A stretch of 64,000 nt of DNA. Origin: Rothia aerolata (lineage in GTDB: Bacteria > Actinomycetota > Actinomycetes > Actinomycetales > Micrococcaceae). The notes beneath the pieces are model-generated. The model worked only from the letters and a program-made list of their open reading frames with translations, did no database searches and was not told where the DNA came from. This document shows positions 34,182 through 42,924 of this stretch, piece after piece. The position numbers and the translations under genes were made by a program. The DNA is taken from contig NZ_BMDC01000001.1 in assembly GCF_014635585.1 (NCBI RefSeq), positions 1,154,139 through 1,218,138 of the forward strand, in the 5' to 3' direction. The number at the start of each line of letters is the position of its first letter. Positions within the stretch are counted from its first letter, which is position 1.

Positions 34182-34290
34182 GCTGTGAAATGGGCGATAT
34201 CAGCTAGACTTGTATCGTCTTAGCCCACTGATTTAGTTCTCAGTCCAAGACACATTCATCAGCAACCTCAGACTGAAAAGATGGCAAGAA

Positions 34291-36021
34291 TTGGTTCGTC
34301 CTGACGGAAAACTAACGCACGACCTCGATCCTCTTGATAGCGGCCCCAAAGACGAATGCGGCGTCTTTGGCGTATGGGCTCCCGGAGAAGACGTAGCAAA
34401 ACTGACCTACTACGGGCTCTACGCGCTCCAGCACCGCGGGCAAGAATCAGCGGGTATCGCCACCAGCGATGGTTCGCGAATCAACGTCTATAAAGACATG
34501 GGCCTGGTCTCCCAGGTGTTTGATGAACCCACTCTCAACGCCATGGGCGGGCATATGGCGGTGGGCCACTGCCGCTACTCCACCACCGGAGCCTCCCACT
34601 GGGCTAACGCCCAGCCCACCCTGGGTGCCACCCCGCAGGGTACTCTGGCCCTGGCCCACAACGGCAATATCACCAACTCGGTGGAACTCTACGAGCGGGT
34701 TCTGGAAAGAAATGCCGGTGCCGCCCCCGACCGCGGCGAGCTGGCGCAGGGCAACACCACCGACACCGCGCTGGTCACCGCCCTGCTGGGCAACCACACC
34801 TTTGACTCTCTCGAAGAGGCAATGCTGGATCTTCTGCCCACCCTTCAGGGCGCCTTCTGTCTGACCTTCATGGACGAAGACACCCTCTACGCCGCCCGCG
34901 ACCCCCAGGGCGTTCGCCCGCTGGTGCTGGGTCGCCTCGATCGCGGCTGGGTGGTTGCCTCCGAGACCTCCGCGCTGGATATTGTGGGTGCTGCTTTCGT
35001 GCGCGAGGTAGACCCGGGCGAGATGATTATTATTGACGCCGACGGCGGTCTGCGCTCCCGCACTTTCGCCGAGGCTAAGCGCGCCGGCTGCGTATTTGAG
35101 TATGTCTACCTGGCCCGCCCTGACACCACTATTTCTGGCCGCTCGGTCTACGAATCCCGGGTTGAGATGGGCCGCCAGCTGGCCCGCGAGCACCACGTTG
35201 AGGCAGACCTGGTGATGCCCACCCCCGAATCGGGTGTGCCAGCAGCGATTGGCTACGCCGAAGAATCCGGCATTCCCTACGGCAACGGCCTGGTTAAAAA
35301 CGCCTACGTGGGTAGAACCTTTATTCAGCCCTCACAGACCATCCGCCAGCTGGGCATTCGACTCAAGCTCAACCCGCTCAAGTCGGTGGTTGAGGGTAAG
35401 CGCCTGATTGTGATTGACGATTCCATCGTGCGCGGTAACACCCAGCGCGCCCTGGTGCGGATGCTGCGCGAGGCAGGGGCTAAGGAAGTTCACGTTCGCA
35501 TCTCCTCTCCCCCGGTCAAGTGGCCCTGCTACTACGGCATTGACTTTGCCAACCGCTCCGAGCTGATTGCCAACGGCCTCACCATTGAGGAAATCGGCAA
35601 GTCTCTGGGCGCAGATTCGCTGGGCTACATCTCCGAAGACGGCATGATTGCGGCCACCCACCAGGAGCGAGCCAACCTCTGCACCGCCTGCTTTACCGGT
35701 AACTACCCGATTCCGATTCCCGAGAAAATCGGCAAGTCGGTTTTTGATACCAAGGAGCACAACGGCGGCGGTGGCCCCCTGTCTTCCTCCATTGGCGAGG
35801 TCACCGCGCAGCGGCCCGTTGCCCACAAACCCGAGCATGCCAAGGCGGTTTCCATCGATACCCGCCCAGGCTCCGAGGTACTGGAAAACAAGTTGGATTC
35901 GGCAGCAACCAGTGGTGAAGCCGGTGGCAGTTGCGAGCCCGGCCCCGACTCAGACCTCGAAAACCTTGTTTTGCCCGAAGACACCGTTCCCGTGAACTCA
36001 ACCGAGAAGGACAACTCATGA
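34291..36021 (+). CDS. purF: Amidophosphoribosyltransferase
   Basis: A 576-residue first enzyme of purine synthesis. It makes phosphoribosylamine from PRPP and glutamine. A 22-residue propeptide precedes the N-terminal nucleophile Cys23 in DECGVFGVW, and the PRPP motif VIDDSIVRGNT is near residue 373. The start is taken as TTG 34291. An ATG 10 nt upstream is out of frame and opens a 7-codon reading frame that overlaps the TTG. A tail of about 70 residues rich in Ser/Glu/Pro follows the catalytic core. The stop overlaps purM (ATGA). Upstream, 34182-34290 holds the promoter. Confidence 0.94.
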   Translation: MVRPDGKLTHDLDPLDSGPKDECGVFGVWAPGEDVAKLTYYGLYALQHRGQESAGIATSDGSRINVYKDMGLVSQVFDEPTLNAMGGHMAVGHCRYSTTGASHWANAQPTLGATPQGTLALAHNGNITNSVELYERVLERNAGAAPDRGELAQGNTTDTALVTALLGNHTFDSLEEAMLDLLPTLQGAFCLTFMDEDTLYAARDPQGVRPLVLGRLDRGWVVASETSALDIVGAAFVREVDPGEMIIIDADGGLRSRTFAEAKRAGCVFEYVYLARPDTTISGRSVYESRVEMGRQLAREHHVEADLVMPTPESGVPAAIGYAEESGIPYGNGLVKNAYVGRTFIQPSQTIRQLGIRLKLNPLKSVVEGKRLIVIDDSIVRGNTQRALVRMLREAGAKEVHVRISSPPVKWPCYYGIDFANRSELIANGLTIEEIGKSLGADSLGYISEDGMIAATHQERANLCTACFTGNYPIPIPEKIGKSVFDTKEHNGGGGPLSSSIGEVTAQRPVAHKPEHAKAVSIDTRPGSEVLENKLDSAATSGEAGGSCEPGPDSDLENLVLPEDTVPVNSTEKDNS

Positions 36022-37160
36022 GCGAGAGCACCCAGCAAGTAACCTACGCATCGGCAGGTGTGGACGTCGAGGCGGGCGACCGCGCGGTTGAGCTGATGAA
36101 AGACGCCATTAAGGCAACCCACGGCGCAGGCGTGGTGGGCGGAGTGGGCGGCTTTGCCGGCCTCTTCGATCTGACCGCCCTCAAGGAGTTCAAGAAGCCC
36201 TACCTGGCAACCTCCACCGACGGTGTGGGCACCAAGGTGGCTATCGCCCAGGCTCTGGACATTCACCACACCATCGGCCACGACCTGGTGGGCATGGTGG
36301 TAGATGACATCGTGGTCACCGGCGCTAAGCCCCTCTTTATGACCGACTACATTGCCACCGGCAAGGTGGTGCCCGAGCGCATTGCCGATATTGTGCGCGG
36401 CGTGGCAGAGGGCTGCTCCCTGGCAGGCACCGCCCTGGTGGGCGGCGAGACCGCCGAGCACCCGGGCCTGCTGGCTGAAAACGAGTATGACGTCGCCGGT
36501 GCAGCCACCGGCATCGTTGAGGCAGACGAGCTGCTCGGCCCCGACCGAGTGCGGCAGGGCGACGTCCTGATTGCTATGGCCTCCTCCGGCATTCACTCCA
36601 ACGGCTACTCGCTGGTACGCAAGGTCATCAACGTGGCGGGCTGGCCCCTCGACCGTCAGGTGGATGAGCTGGGCCGCACCCTCGGTGAGGAACTGCTGGA
36701 ACCCACCCGTATCTACACCGCAGACTGCCTTAATCTGATCGAGGCCTTCCCTGTCAATGGCGAGGACGGCCAGACCGGCTCCGGAATTCGAGGCTTCTCG
36801 CACGTGACCGGCGGCGGCCTGGCAGCCAACCTAGCTCGCGTGCTACCCACCGGCACCGTGGGCCTGGTAGACCGCTCCACCTGGGAAATCCCCGCTATCT
36901 TCCAGCTGGTCGGCGAGCTGGGCAGCGTACCCCAGGCAGATCTCGAACGCACCCTGAACCTGGGCGTGGGCATGATTGCCGTGGTAGACCCCTCGGTGGC
37001 TGACGCCGCCGTCAAGCGGCTCAATGACCGCGGGCTGCCCTCCTGGATTCTCGGCACCGTTGAGGCCGACGACGGAGCCCACCGGAACTCAGCCGACTAC
37101 GTGCAGGGCGCTAAGGGCGTGGACGGCGGCGCAGCAGTGCTGCTCAACAGCTACAAGTAG
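36018..37160 (+). CDS. purM: Phosphoribosylformylglycinamidine cyclo-ligase
   Basis: A 380-residue AIR synthetase, which closes the imidazole ring using ATP. TYASAGVDVEAGDRAVE at the N-terminus, ATSTDGVGTKVAIAQAL near residue 70, VGMVVDDIVVTGAKPLFMTDY near 93 and GFSHVTGGGLAANLARVLP near 259 are diagnostic. The start ATG overlaps the purF TGA (ATGA at 36018-36021), giving a coupled purF-purM operon. A terminator follows. Confidence 0.96.
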   Translation: MSESTQQVTYASAGVDVEAGDRAVELMKDAIKATHGAGVVGGVGGFAGLFDLTALKEFKKPYLATSTDGVGTKVAIAQALDIHHTIGHDLVGMVVDDIVVTGAKPLFMTDYIATGKVVPERIADIVRGVAEGCSLAGTALVGGETAEHPGLLAENEYDVAGAATGIVEADELLGPDRVRQGDVLIAMASSGIHSNGYSLVRKVINVAGWPLDRQVDELGRTLGEELLEPTRIYTADCLNLIEAFPVNGEDGQTGSGIRGFSHVTGGGLAANLARVLPTGTVGLVDRSTWEIPAIFQLVGELGSVPQADLERTLNLGVGMIAVVDPSVADAAVKRLNDRGLPSWILGTVEADDGAHRNSADYVQGAKGVDGGAAVLLNSYK

Positions 37161-37177
37161 GCTCACGGCATACAAAA

Positions 37178-37210
37178 ACAGCCCTCCGCAACTGGCGGGG
37201 GGCTGTCGTT
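37178..37210 (+). terminator. Terminator after purM
   Basis: ACAGCCCTCCGC (37178-37189) pairs with GCGGGGGGCTGT (37195-37206), one mismatch, 5-nt loop. A short T-containing stretch (CGTTTGC) follows. Confidence 0.75.
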
Positions 37211-37250
37211 TGCTCTACAGAAAAGAGACTAGGTGGTTCTGGGAGGCCAC

Positions 37251-37463
37251 TTAGTCTTCGTCTGTATATGAATCGGCGTACTTATCCGCGTACTCCGAAT
37301 AATCATCTTCGTCATCGTAACGATGGTTCGAAGATGTCTTAGATGAATTTTTCTTGGCGCTATTCAGCTCGCGCTCGAGTGCAGAATAGTCGGTCTCAGG
37401 GCTGAAGTACTTCATCTCCCGAGCCTGCCGTGTTGCTTTAGCCTTTTGACGGCCGCGCCCCAT
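37251..37463 (-). CDS. DUF3073 family protein
   Basis: A 70-residue protein starting MGRGRQKAKATRQAREMKY and containing YSPETDY-like FSPETDYSALERELN, the DUF3073 signature. The C-terminus is very acidic and tyrosine-rich. Function is unknown. It is convergent with purM, the usual place in Actinobacteria. GAGGGGG precedes the ATG. The 242 bp beyond its start (37464-37705) are AT-rich and hold only its promoter region; no gene was seen. Confidence 0.9.
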   Translation of the reverse strand: MGRGRQKAKATRQAREMKYFSPETDYSALERELNSAKKNSSKTSSNHRYDDEDDYSEYADKYADSYTDED

Positions 37464-37705
37464 GGCGTGACCCCCTCTTTATCCATCGTGTCCAGCGGTT
37501 TACAGTGGGCGTGCACTATCGCCGGAATCCCTTACAGTCTTTCGTGTCTTAAGGGTACATGTTTTTTGCTTTATATGCAGACTCAGTGCCCGCTATCCGA
37601 GACTTAATTCACCCCAAACAATAGTTTTCTTGCGCAAACTGCATAAATCACCGAGAGAGAACAGTAAAACTTTGGCCGTATTAAGCGAAGTTACAGTCGC
37701 TGCAT

Positions 37706-38671
37706 CTAAATCAGCTGCGCCAGAGCCGCCGAGACATCGCTGCGCCACAGGTAATCCGCTCGGCTATCGGCGCGGCCGGGTCCGCCGTTAATGATTCCAA
37801 TCTTCTGGTCCTTCTTTCCCGCCTCAATTGCCAACTTGAAACCGCTCATCACCGCAACAGAGCTTCCCACAATGAGCAGGGACTCTGAATTCCGCTGGAA
37901 CTCGGCAACCTTAGCCTTGCGGTCTGCCGGAACACTCTCGCCGAAGTAGACCACATCTGGTTTGAGCCGGGTTGAGCCGCAGCGCTGGCAGCCGACCATT
38001 ACAAAGTCGCGGATGAAAGCGTCGTCCAGCTCCACATCGCCGTCGGGATTAACCTGTAGCTCATCTGAGTCCAGGCGTTCTAAGTAGCCGGGGTTGAGCT
38101 CTTCCATGCGGGAATCCATGCTGGCGCGGTCTTCGAGATTGCCACACATCAGGCAGATCACCCGGTCAAGATCGCCGTGCAGGGCCACCATATTTTTAGA
38201 ACCGGCCCGCTGGTGTAGGCCGTCAACATTTTGAGTAATCAGTCCGGCGAGCGCCCCGCGCTGCTCTAGCTTAGCCAGCAGATAGTGGGCGGCGTTGGGT
38301 TCGGCCCGGCGCATCCGCCGCCAGCCCACATAGGATCGGGCCCAGTAGCGCTGCCGGGCGCCGTCGTCGTATCGGAATTCCTGATAGGTCATGGGCCGGT
38401 GTTTCTTCAGCGAACCGGCGGGCCCGCGGTAGTCGGGAATACCCGAGGCAGTAGAGACCCCGGCTCCGGTGAGAACCAGAACCCCGCCTTGATTCAGCAT
38501 GTCAGAGATACCAGCTAGTGCCTGCTCCGGTGGGGTGGGCTGGGCGGTCTCTGCCACTACGCGCTCAATCGAGCGCAGGGCAGATCTGTGAGCAATAGCG
38601 ATATCGGGCCTGGCGAGGCTCTCTTCATCTGAAACATAGCTTGAAGCACGCGAGGAAGATTCGAAGTTCAC
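37706..38671 (-). CDS. Sir2 family NAD-dependent protein deacylase
   Basis: A 321-residue sirtuin. Key motifs are TGAGVSTASGIPDYRGP near residue 61, LITQNVDGLHQRAGS near 138 with the catalytic His in VALHGDLD near 159, and GSSVAVMSG near 272. Cys pairs in ICLMC and CQRCG hold zinc. It removes acyl groups from protein lysines and consumes NAD. The GTG start has no ribosome site; GAGAAT lies 6 nt upstream, again suggesting a leaderless mRNA. Copy 2 of the palindrome family lies just behind. Confidence 0.93.
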   Translation of the reverse strand: MNFESSSRASSYVSDEESLARPDIAIAHRSALRSIERVVAETAQPTPPEQALAGISDMLNQGGVLVLTGAGVSTASGIPDYRGPAGSLKKHRPMTYQEFRYDDGARQRYWARSYVGWRRMRRAEPNAAHYLLAKLEQRGALAGLITQNVDGLHQRAGSKNMVALHGDLDRVICLMCGNLEDRASMDSRMEELNPGYLERLDSDELQVNPDGDVELDDAFIRDFVMVGCQRCGSTRLKPDVVYFGESVPADRKAKVAEFQRNSESLLIVGSSVAVMSGFKLAIEAGKKDQKIGIINGGPGRADSRADYLWRSDVSAALAQLI

Positions 38672-38694
38672 GGCTCTATTCTCTCACGCGCTGC

Positions 38695-38751
38695 CGAGCG
38701 GTGGATTTTAGGCTTAAAATTGCCAGATTTAAGCCTAAAATCCACCGTTCG
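38695..38751. repeat. Palindrome family copy 2, overlapping a stop codon
   Basis: 24-bp arms (38695-38718 and 38728-38751) with one mismatch and a 9-nt loop, carrying the same CGAGCGGTGGATTTTAGGCT half-site as copies 1 and 3. The right arm overlaps the 3' end of the lytic transglycosylase gene: its last four codons (Asn-Gly-Gly-Phe) and the TAG stop lie in the palindrome. Confidence 0.85.
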
Positions 38752-39475
38752 ACGTAGCGTACTCTTCAGCTTTCTCCGCCACCTTATTGGCGTAGACTAC
38801 CGAGCGGTTGTAGCCGGCAATGGCTGAGTTCCAGCCGGCATCGGTGGTTAGCGATTCACCCTGGCACAGGTGCTCGGCGGCGGTGAGCACAGCATCATCA
38901 ATCTGCTGAGGGTCATAGTTACCATCGGCATTGCCGTCCTGCTTCGGTCCCTCCCAGCTGGTGGGAATAAACTGCATGGGGCCCACCGCGCGGTCCCAGC
39001 GCTGATCGTCATCGAGCTCGCCGTGATCGGTGTCTTTAATTTCCATCACGCCCTCAGAGCCGTCGAGAGCGGGGCCGAAGATTCCCGGGGTTACTTGCCC
39101 GGCGTCGTCCACGGAAGAACCCAAATACTGCCCGTGGGCAGTCTCTACAGAACCGATTCCCGCTAAGGTATTCCAGCTCAGCTGGCACTGAGGCTGGGTT
39201 TCAGAGGTGCGGAGAGCCGCTCCGGCATAGGCGGCGAGAACCCGCTGGGGAATCTTAGTCTGCTGGGCGGTTTCCTCTAGCCAGGTGGGGTCAGCGAGCT
39301 CGGCGATAGGCCCCTGCCCGGTACTCGCCCCGGGAGCAAGCGGAGCCTCAGCTGAGGACGGCGCCCCGGGAAAGTTCTCATAGGTGCGCTGGCGAGATTG
39401 CGGCTCAGAATCGGCGCAACCTGTCAGAAGCGCAGCTGCTGCTAGAAGGGCAAGAGAGGGAAAAAGTTTTCTCAT
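38735..39475 (-). CDS. Lytic transglycosylase lipoprotein (MltB-like)
   Basis: A 246-residue exported lipoprotein. The signal peptide ends in the lipobox LLTGC with Cys20. A linker of about 35 residues leads to a lytic transglycosylase domain with catalytic Glu111 in GIGSVETAHG and AVGPMQFIPTSW near residue 164. It would cleave the glycan strands of peptidoglycan at the outer face of the membrane. The C-terminus ATSNGGF is partly encoded by the palindromic repeat. It lies between clpB and sir2, all on the minus strand, but repeats on both sides suggest a separate transcript. Confidence 0.9.
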   Translation of the reverse strand: MRKLFPSLALLAAAALLTGCADSEPQSRQRTYENFPGAPSSAEAPLAPGASTGQGPIAELADPTWLEETAQQTKIPQRVLAAYAGAALRTSETQPQCQLSWNTLAGIGSVETAHGQYLGSSVDDAGQVTPGIFGPALDGSEGVMEIKDTDHGELDDDQRWDRAVGPMQFIPTSWEGPKQDGNADGNYDPQQIDDAVLTAAEHLCQGESLTTDAGWNSAIAGYNRSVVYANKVAEKAEEYATSNGGF

Positions 39476-39535
39476 TGCTGGCCAGCTTAGGGGCTTAAGC
39501 TGAGAGAAGTCAGCGAGGTAGCTCTCAATATAAGC

Positions 39536-39592
39536 CGAGCGGTGGATTTTAGGCTCTTTTTTCTCTCAAAAGAGCCTAAAATCCACCGCTCG
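39536..39592. repeat. Palindrome family copy 3
   Basis: Perfect 25-bp arms (39536-39560 and 39568-39592) with a 7-nt loop. The outer 20 bp match copies 1 and 2, while the inner part differs (CTCTTTT in place of CTTAAA), so stem sequence has changed on both sides together. It lies 7 bp after the clpB stop. Confidence 0.85.
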
Positions 39593-39598
39593 CGGCAG

Positions 39599-42187
39599 CT
39601 ACTCAGCCGTTACAACCAAGCCCTCTGCGGTAACGTCGGGGTTCACGTCCACCTTCACGGTGTCGCCGTCCTTGATAGAACCTGCCAGCAGGGCGCGGGC
39701 CAGGCGGTCGCCCACCTCGGTCTGCACCAGGCGGCGCAGCGGGCGAGCGCCAAAGGCGGGGTCGTAGCCTGCCAGGCCCAGCCACTCGGAGGCCGCCGTG
39801 GTGACATCGAGGGTGATGCGCCGCGACTCGAGGCGGGCCGCCATAGAGTCCAGCTGCAGGCCCACGATGCGGGAGAGATCCTGCACCGAGAGCGGGTCGA
39901 ACATAATGATGTCGTCCAGGCGGTTGAGGAACTCGGGCTTGAAGGCCGAGTGCACCACGTTCATCACGGCAGACTTCTGTTCCGCTGCCTCCATCGACTG
40001 ATCCACCAGGAACTGCGAGCCCAGGTTAGAGGTCAGAATCAGAATCACGTTGCGGAAGTCCACGGTGCGGCCCTGGCCGTCGGTCAGTCGGCCGTCGTCC
40101 AGCACCTGAAGCAGAATGTCGAAGACGTCGGGGTGGGCCTTCTCCACCTCGTCCAGTAGCACGACCGAGTAGGGACGCCGCCGCACTGCTTCGGTCAGCT
40201 GGCCTCCCTGGTCGTAACCCACGTAGCCGGGAGGGGCACCGACCAGGCGGGAGACGGTGTGCTTCTCGGCGTATTCGCTCATGTCGATGCGCACCAAGGC
40301 GTGCTCGTCGTCAAACTGGAATTCTGCCAGGGCCTTAGCCAGCTCGGTCTTACCTACGCCGGTGGGGCCCAGGAAGAGGAAGGAACCGATGGGGCGGTCG
40401 GGGTCAGAGATTCCTGCGCGGGAGCGGCGCACGGCGTCGGAGACAGCCTGCACCGCGGACTTCTGGCCAATCAGGCGCTTGCCCAGCTCAGTCTCCATAT
40501 TCAGCAGCTTCTCAGTCTCGCCCTGAAGCATCTTGCCGGCGGGAATGCCTGTCCAGGCAGAAATCACCTCGGCGATGTCGTCTGCGGTGACTTCTTCAGA
40601 GACCATCAGCTCATCGCGGGCTTCGCTTTCTGCCTTCTGCGCGTCATGGAGCTCCGCTTCAAGGGCAGGAATCTCGCCGTAGAGAATACGGGAGGCCTCA
40701 CCCAGATTGCCCTCGCGCTGGGCCACCTCTGCCTTGGAGCGCAGCTCATCAATCTGGTTCTTGATATCACCCACCCGGTTCAGGCCGGCCTTCTCGGCTT
40801 CCCAGCGAGCGTTGAGCGAATCCAGCTCTTCCTTCTTATCTGCCATTTCAGCGCGCAAGGCCTCTAGGCGCTCAACCGAAGCGGGGTCGGTCTCATCTGC
40901 CAGAGCCAGCTCTTCCATGGTCAGCCGGTCTACGGCACGGCGGAGCATATCGATTTCCTCGGGAGCCGAGTCAATCTCCATGCGCAGGCGCGATGCTGCC
41001 TCATCGATCAGGTCAATTGCCTTATCGGGTAGCTGGCGGGAGGGAATGTAGCGGTTGGAAAGATTGGCCGCAGCCACCAGCGCTGAGTCAGCGATAGCCA
41101 CCTTGTGGTGGGCCTCGTAGCGCTCCTTGAGACCGCGCAGAATGCCCACGGTGTCTTCCACGGAGGGCTCACCCACGTAGACCTGCTGGAAACGACGCTC
41201 CAGAGCGGCGTCCTTCTCAATATTCTCACGGTACTCGTTGAGGGTGGTAGCACCGATCAGCCGCAGCTCACCGCGGGCGAGCATGGGCTTGAGCATATTG
41301 CCGGCGTCCATAGCACCCTCGGTTGCACCGGCTCCGACCACCGTGTGAATCTCGTCGATGAAGGTAACGATCTGCCCCTCAGACTTCTTGATTTCTTCAA
41401 GCACAGCCTTGAGGCGCTCCTCGAATTCACCGCGGTACTTAGCACCGGCAACCATCGAGCCCAGGTCAAGCGAGATCAGGGTTTTACCGCGCAGAGACTC
41501 GGGCACGTCGCCGGAGACCATGCGCTGGGCCAGACCCTCCACCACGGCGGTTTTACCCACGCCGGGTTCACCAATGAGAACGGGGTTGTTCTTGGTACGG
41601 CGGGAGAGCACCTGCACCACGCGGCGAATTTCCGAGTCGCGGCCGATCACCGGGTCAAGTTTTCCCTCGCGGGCAATGGCGGTCAGATCGGTACCGTACT
41701 TGTTCAGAGCGTCAAAGGTGCCCTCGGGGTCGGGACTATCCACGGTGCGGTCTCCTCTCACGGTCGGAATGGTTTTTTCTAGGGTCTTAGCGTCAGCACC
41801 TGCCTTCTTCAGGGCTTCGGCGGTTGAGTCGTCGCCTGCGGCGATAGCCAGCAGCAGCATTTCGGTAGAGACATAGGTGTCGCCGAACTGGCCTGCCTTA
41901 GCCTGGGCGGTCTGAATGGCGCGCAGGGCGTTGCGGGAGAACTGCGCCTGCGCCACGCTGGAGCCGCTCGCCTTGGGCAGCTTTGAGATTTCGGACGACG
42001 CCGCCACCGAGATTGCGTCTACGTCGAGTCCCGCTGCCTTGAGCACAGCAACAGCTACGCCCTCGCGCTGGTCCATCAGCGCCTTCAACAGGTGGGCGGT
42101 TTCGATGGTGGGGTTGCCAGCGGTCTGCGCGTTCATGTTGGCAGCCGATATGACTTCTTGAGTTTTGGTGGTGAATTTTGTGTCCAC
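39599..42187 (-). CDS. clpB: ATP-dependent chaperone ClpB
   Basis: An 862-residue disaggregase. Order: N-terminal Clp repeat domain (1-145), AAA+ module 1 with GEPGVGKTA near residue 206, the coiled-coil M domain (about 410-530), AAA+ module 2 with [17 protein letters not shown] near 606 and the C-terminal small domain. It extracts proteins from aggregates with DnaK. The start is GTG. A HAIR-like element 36-56 bp upstream points to HspR control. Confidence 0.97.
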   Translation of the reverse strand: MDTKFTTKTQEVISAANMNAQTAGNPTIETAHLLKALMDQREGVAVAVLKAAGLDVDAISVAASSEISKLPKASGSSVAQAQFSRNALRAIQTAQAKAGQFGDTYVSTEMLLLAIAAGDDSTAEALKKAGADAKTLEKTIPTVRGDRTVDSPDPEGTFDALNKYGTDLTAIAREGKLDPVIGRDSEIRRVVQVLSRRTKNNPVLIGEPGVGKTAVVEGLAQRMVSGDVPESLRGKTLISLDLGSMVAGAKYRGEFEERLKAVLEEIKKSEGQIVTFIDEIHTVVGAGATEGAMDAGNMLKPMLARGELRLIGATTLNEYRENIEKDAALERRFQQVYVGEPSVEDTVGILRGLKERYEAHHKVAIADSALVAAANLSNRYIPSRQLPDKAIDLIDEAASRLRMEIDSAPEEIDMLRRAVDRLTMEELALADETDPASVERLEALRAEMADKKEELDSLNARWEAEKAGLNRVGDIKNQIDELRSKAEVAQREGNLGEASRILYGEIPALEAELHDAQKAESEARDELMVSEEVTADDIAEVISAWTGIPAGKMLQGETEKLLNMETELGKRLIGQKSAVQAVSDAVRRSRAGISDPDRPIGSFLFLGPTGVGKTELAKALAEFQFDDEHALVRIDMSEYAEKHTVSRLVGAPPGYVGYDQGGQLTEAVRRRPYSVVLLDEVEKAHPDVFDILLQVLDDGRLTDGQGRTVDFRNVILILTSNLGSQFLVDQSMEAAEQKSAVMNVVHSAFKPEFLNRLDDIIMFDPLSVQDLSRIVGLQLDSMAARLESRRITLDVTTAASEWLGLAGYDPAFGARPLRRLVQTEVGDRLARALLAGSIKDGDTVKVDVNPDVTAEGLVVTAE

Positions 42188-42222
42188 AGTGAGCCTTTCA
42201 TGAGTTTCAAGTTTTCAACTAA

Positions 42223-42243
42223 CTTGAGTCTACTCCGCTCAAC
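42223..42243 (-). promoter_or_regulatory. HAIR-like element (HspR binding site) upstream of clpB
   Basis: CTTGAGT-N7-GCTCAAC compares with the HAIR consensus CTTGAGT-N7-ACTCAAG: the left half is perfect and the right half matches 5 of 7. It is centred 46 bp before the clpB GTG. HspR repression of clpB through HAIR is established in Streptomyces and Mycobacterium. Confidence 0.75.
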
Positions 42244-42282
42244 TATGAAACAGCAAGGGATTAATACAGCCCACAGCGAAAA

Positions 42283-42846
42283 CTAGTCCAGAAAGTCATA
42301 CTCGCTATTCTCGCGCGCCAGCCGCTCCTCGTCGTCCTCGGTAATACCCGCCGCCAGCTTGGCCGACCGGCGTGCCTGCCCCATGGTCACAAAGAACATG
42401 GCAAAGGCAGAGACAAAGGTCAAAATGCCAAAGGTATTGCCGAAACCCGCCGAGAGACCGATAAAGTCATCGCCGAGAATCTGCGAGGCAGCAGAGACCG
42501 TTCGCCCGTCTACCCGATCGGGGCAAAGCAGGCCAAAAATGAGGGCAAGCAGCCAGGTGGTCACCTGCAAAAGGGCGATGGTCATGGTGGTTCCAGTGCC
42601 GGGCTCGTGCCGCTGGGTATCCTGAAGCATCCAGCGGCCCGCGAAGAGCAGAACAGCCAGCAGGCCGGGGCCAAAGGTCAGGGCAAAGATGGGAACCAAG
42701 TCACCCCCGGCCCCAAAAATCACGCGGCCGGCGGTAATCCAGCCGGCGGCCAGCAGGGCGCCGGGCACCACTGCATAGAGGGACGCGCGGGTGAACCAGT
42801 TGGTCTCGCGCGTGAGGGTTCGGGCAGGGATTTCTTCTATGCTCAC
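42283..42846 (-). CDS. Membrane protein of unknown function
   Basis: A 187-residue protein with five likely helices (about residues 23-45, 50-70, 92-113, 134-150, 145-165 region) and a charged C-terminus ending in ENSEYDFLD. No family was recognised. GTG 42846 is chosen because TAAAAT lies 7 nt upstream, giving a leaderless transcript; the frame stays open further upstream but would overlap the divergent HAD gene. It follows the clpB promoter region and is divergent from the HAD hydrolase. Confidence 0.65.
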   Translation of the reverse strand: MSIEEIPARTLTRETNWFTRASLYAVVPGALLAAGWITAGRVIFGAGGDLVPIFALTFGPGLLAVLLFAGRWMLQDTQRHEPGTGTTMTIALLQVTTWLLALIFGLLCPDRVDGRTVSAASQILGDDFIGLSAGFGNTFGILTFVSAFAMFFVTMGQARRSAKLAAGITEDDEERLARENSEYDFLD

Positions 42847-42924
42847 AGGAAATATTTTAGAAGAAAAACCGGGCGCCTCCCTCCGCTGACAGCAGGGGCA
42901 GACCAGCTTCGATAGGCTGGTTAT
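42847..42924. promoter_or_regulatory. Divergent pair of candidate leaderless promoters
   Basis: In 78 bp two TANNNT hexamers point outward. TAAAAT (42859-42854, minus) lies 7 nt before the GTG at 42846. TAGGCT (42913-42918, plus) lies 6 nt before the ATG at 42925. No Shine-Dalgarno sequence precedes either start. Confidence 0.45.

Noticed and set aside
35703-36803. A 366-codon minus-strand frame opposite purF-purM
   Set aside because: Antisense to two certain purine genes; low-complexity His/Val/Gly composition typical of shadow frames.
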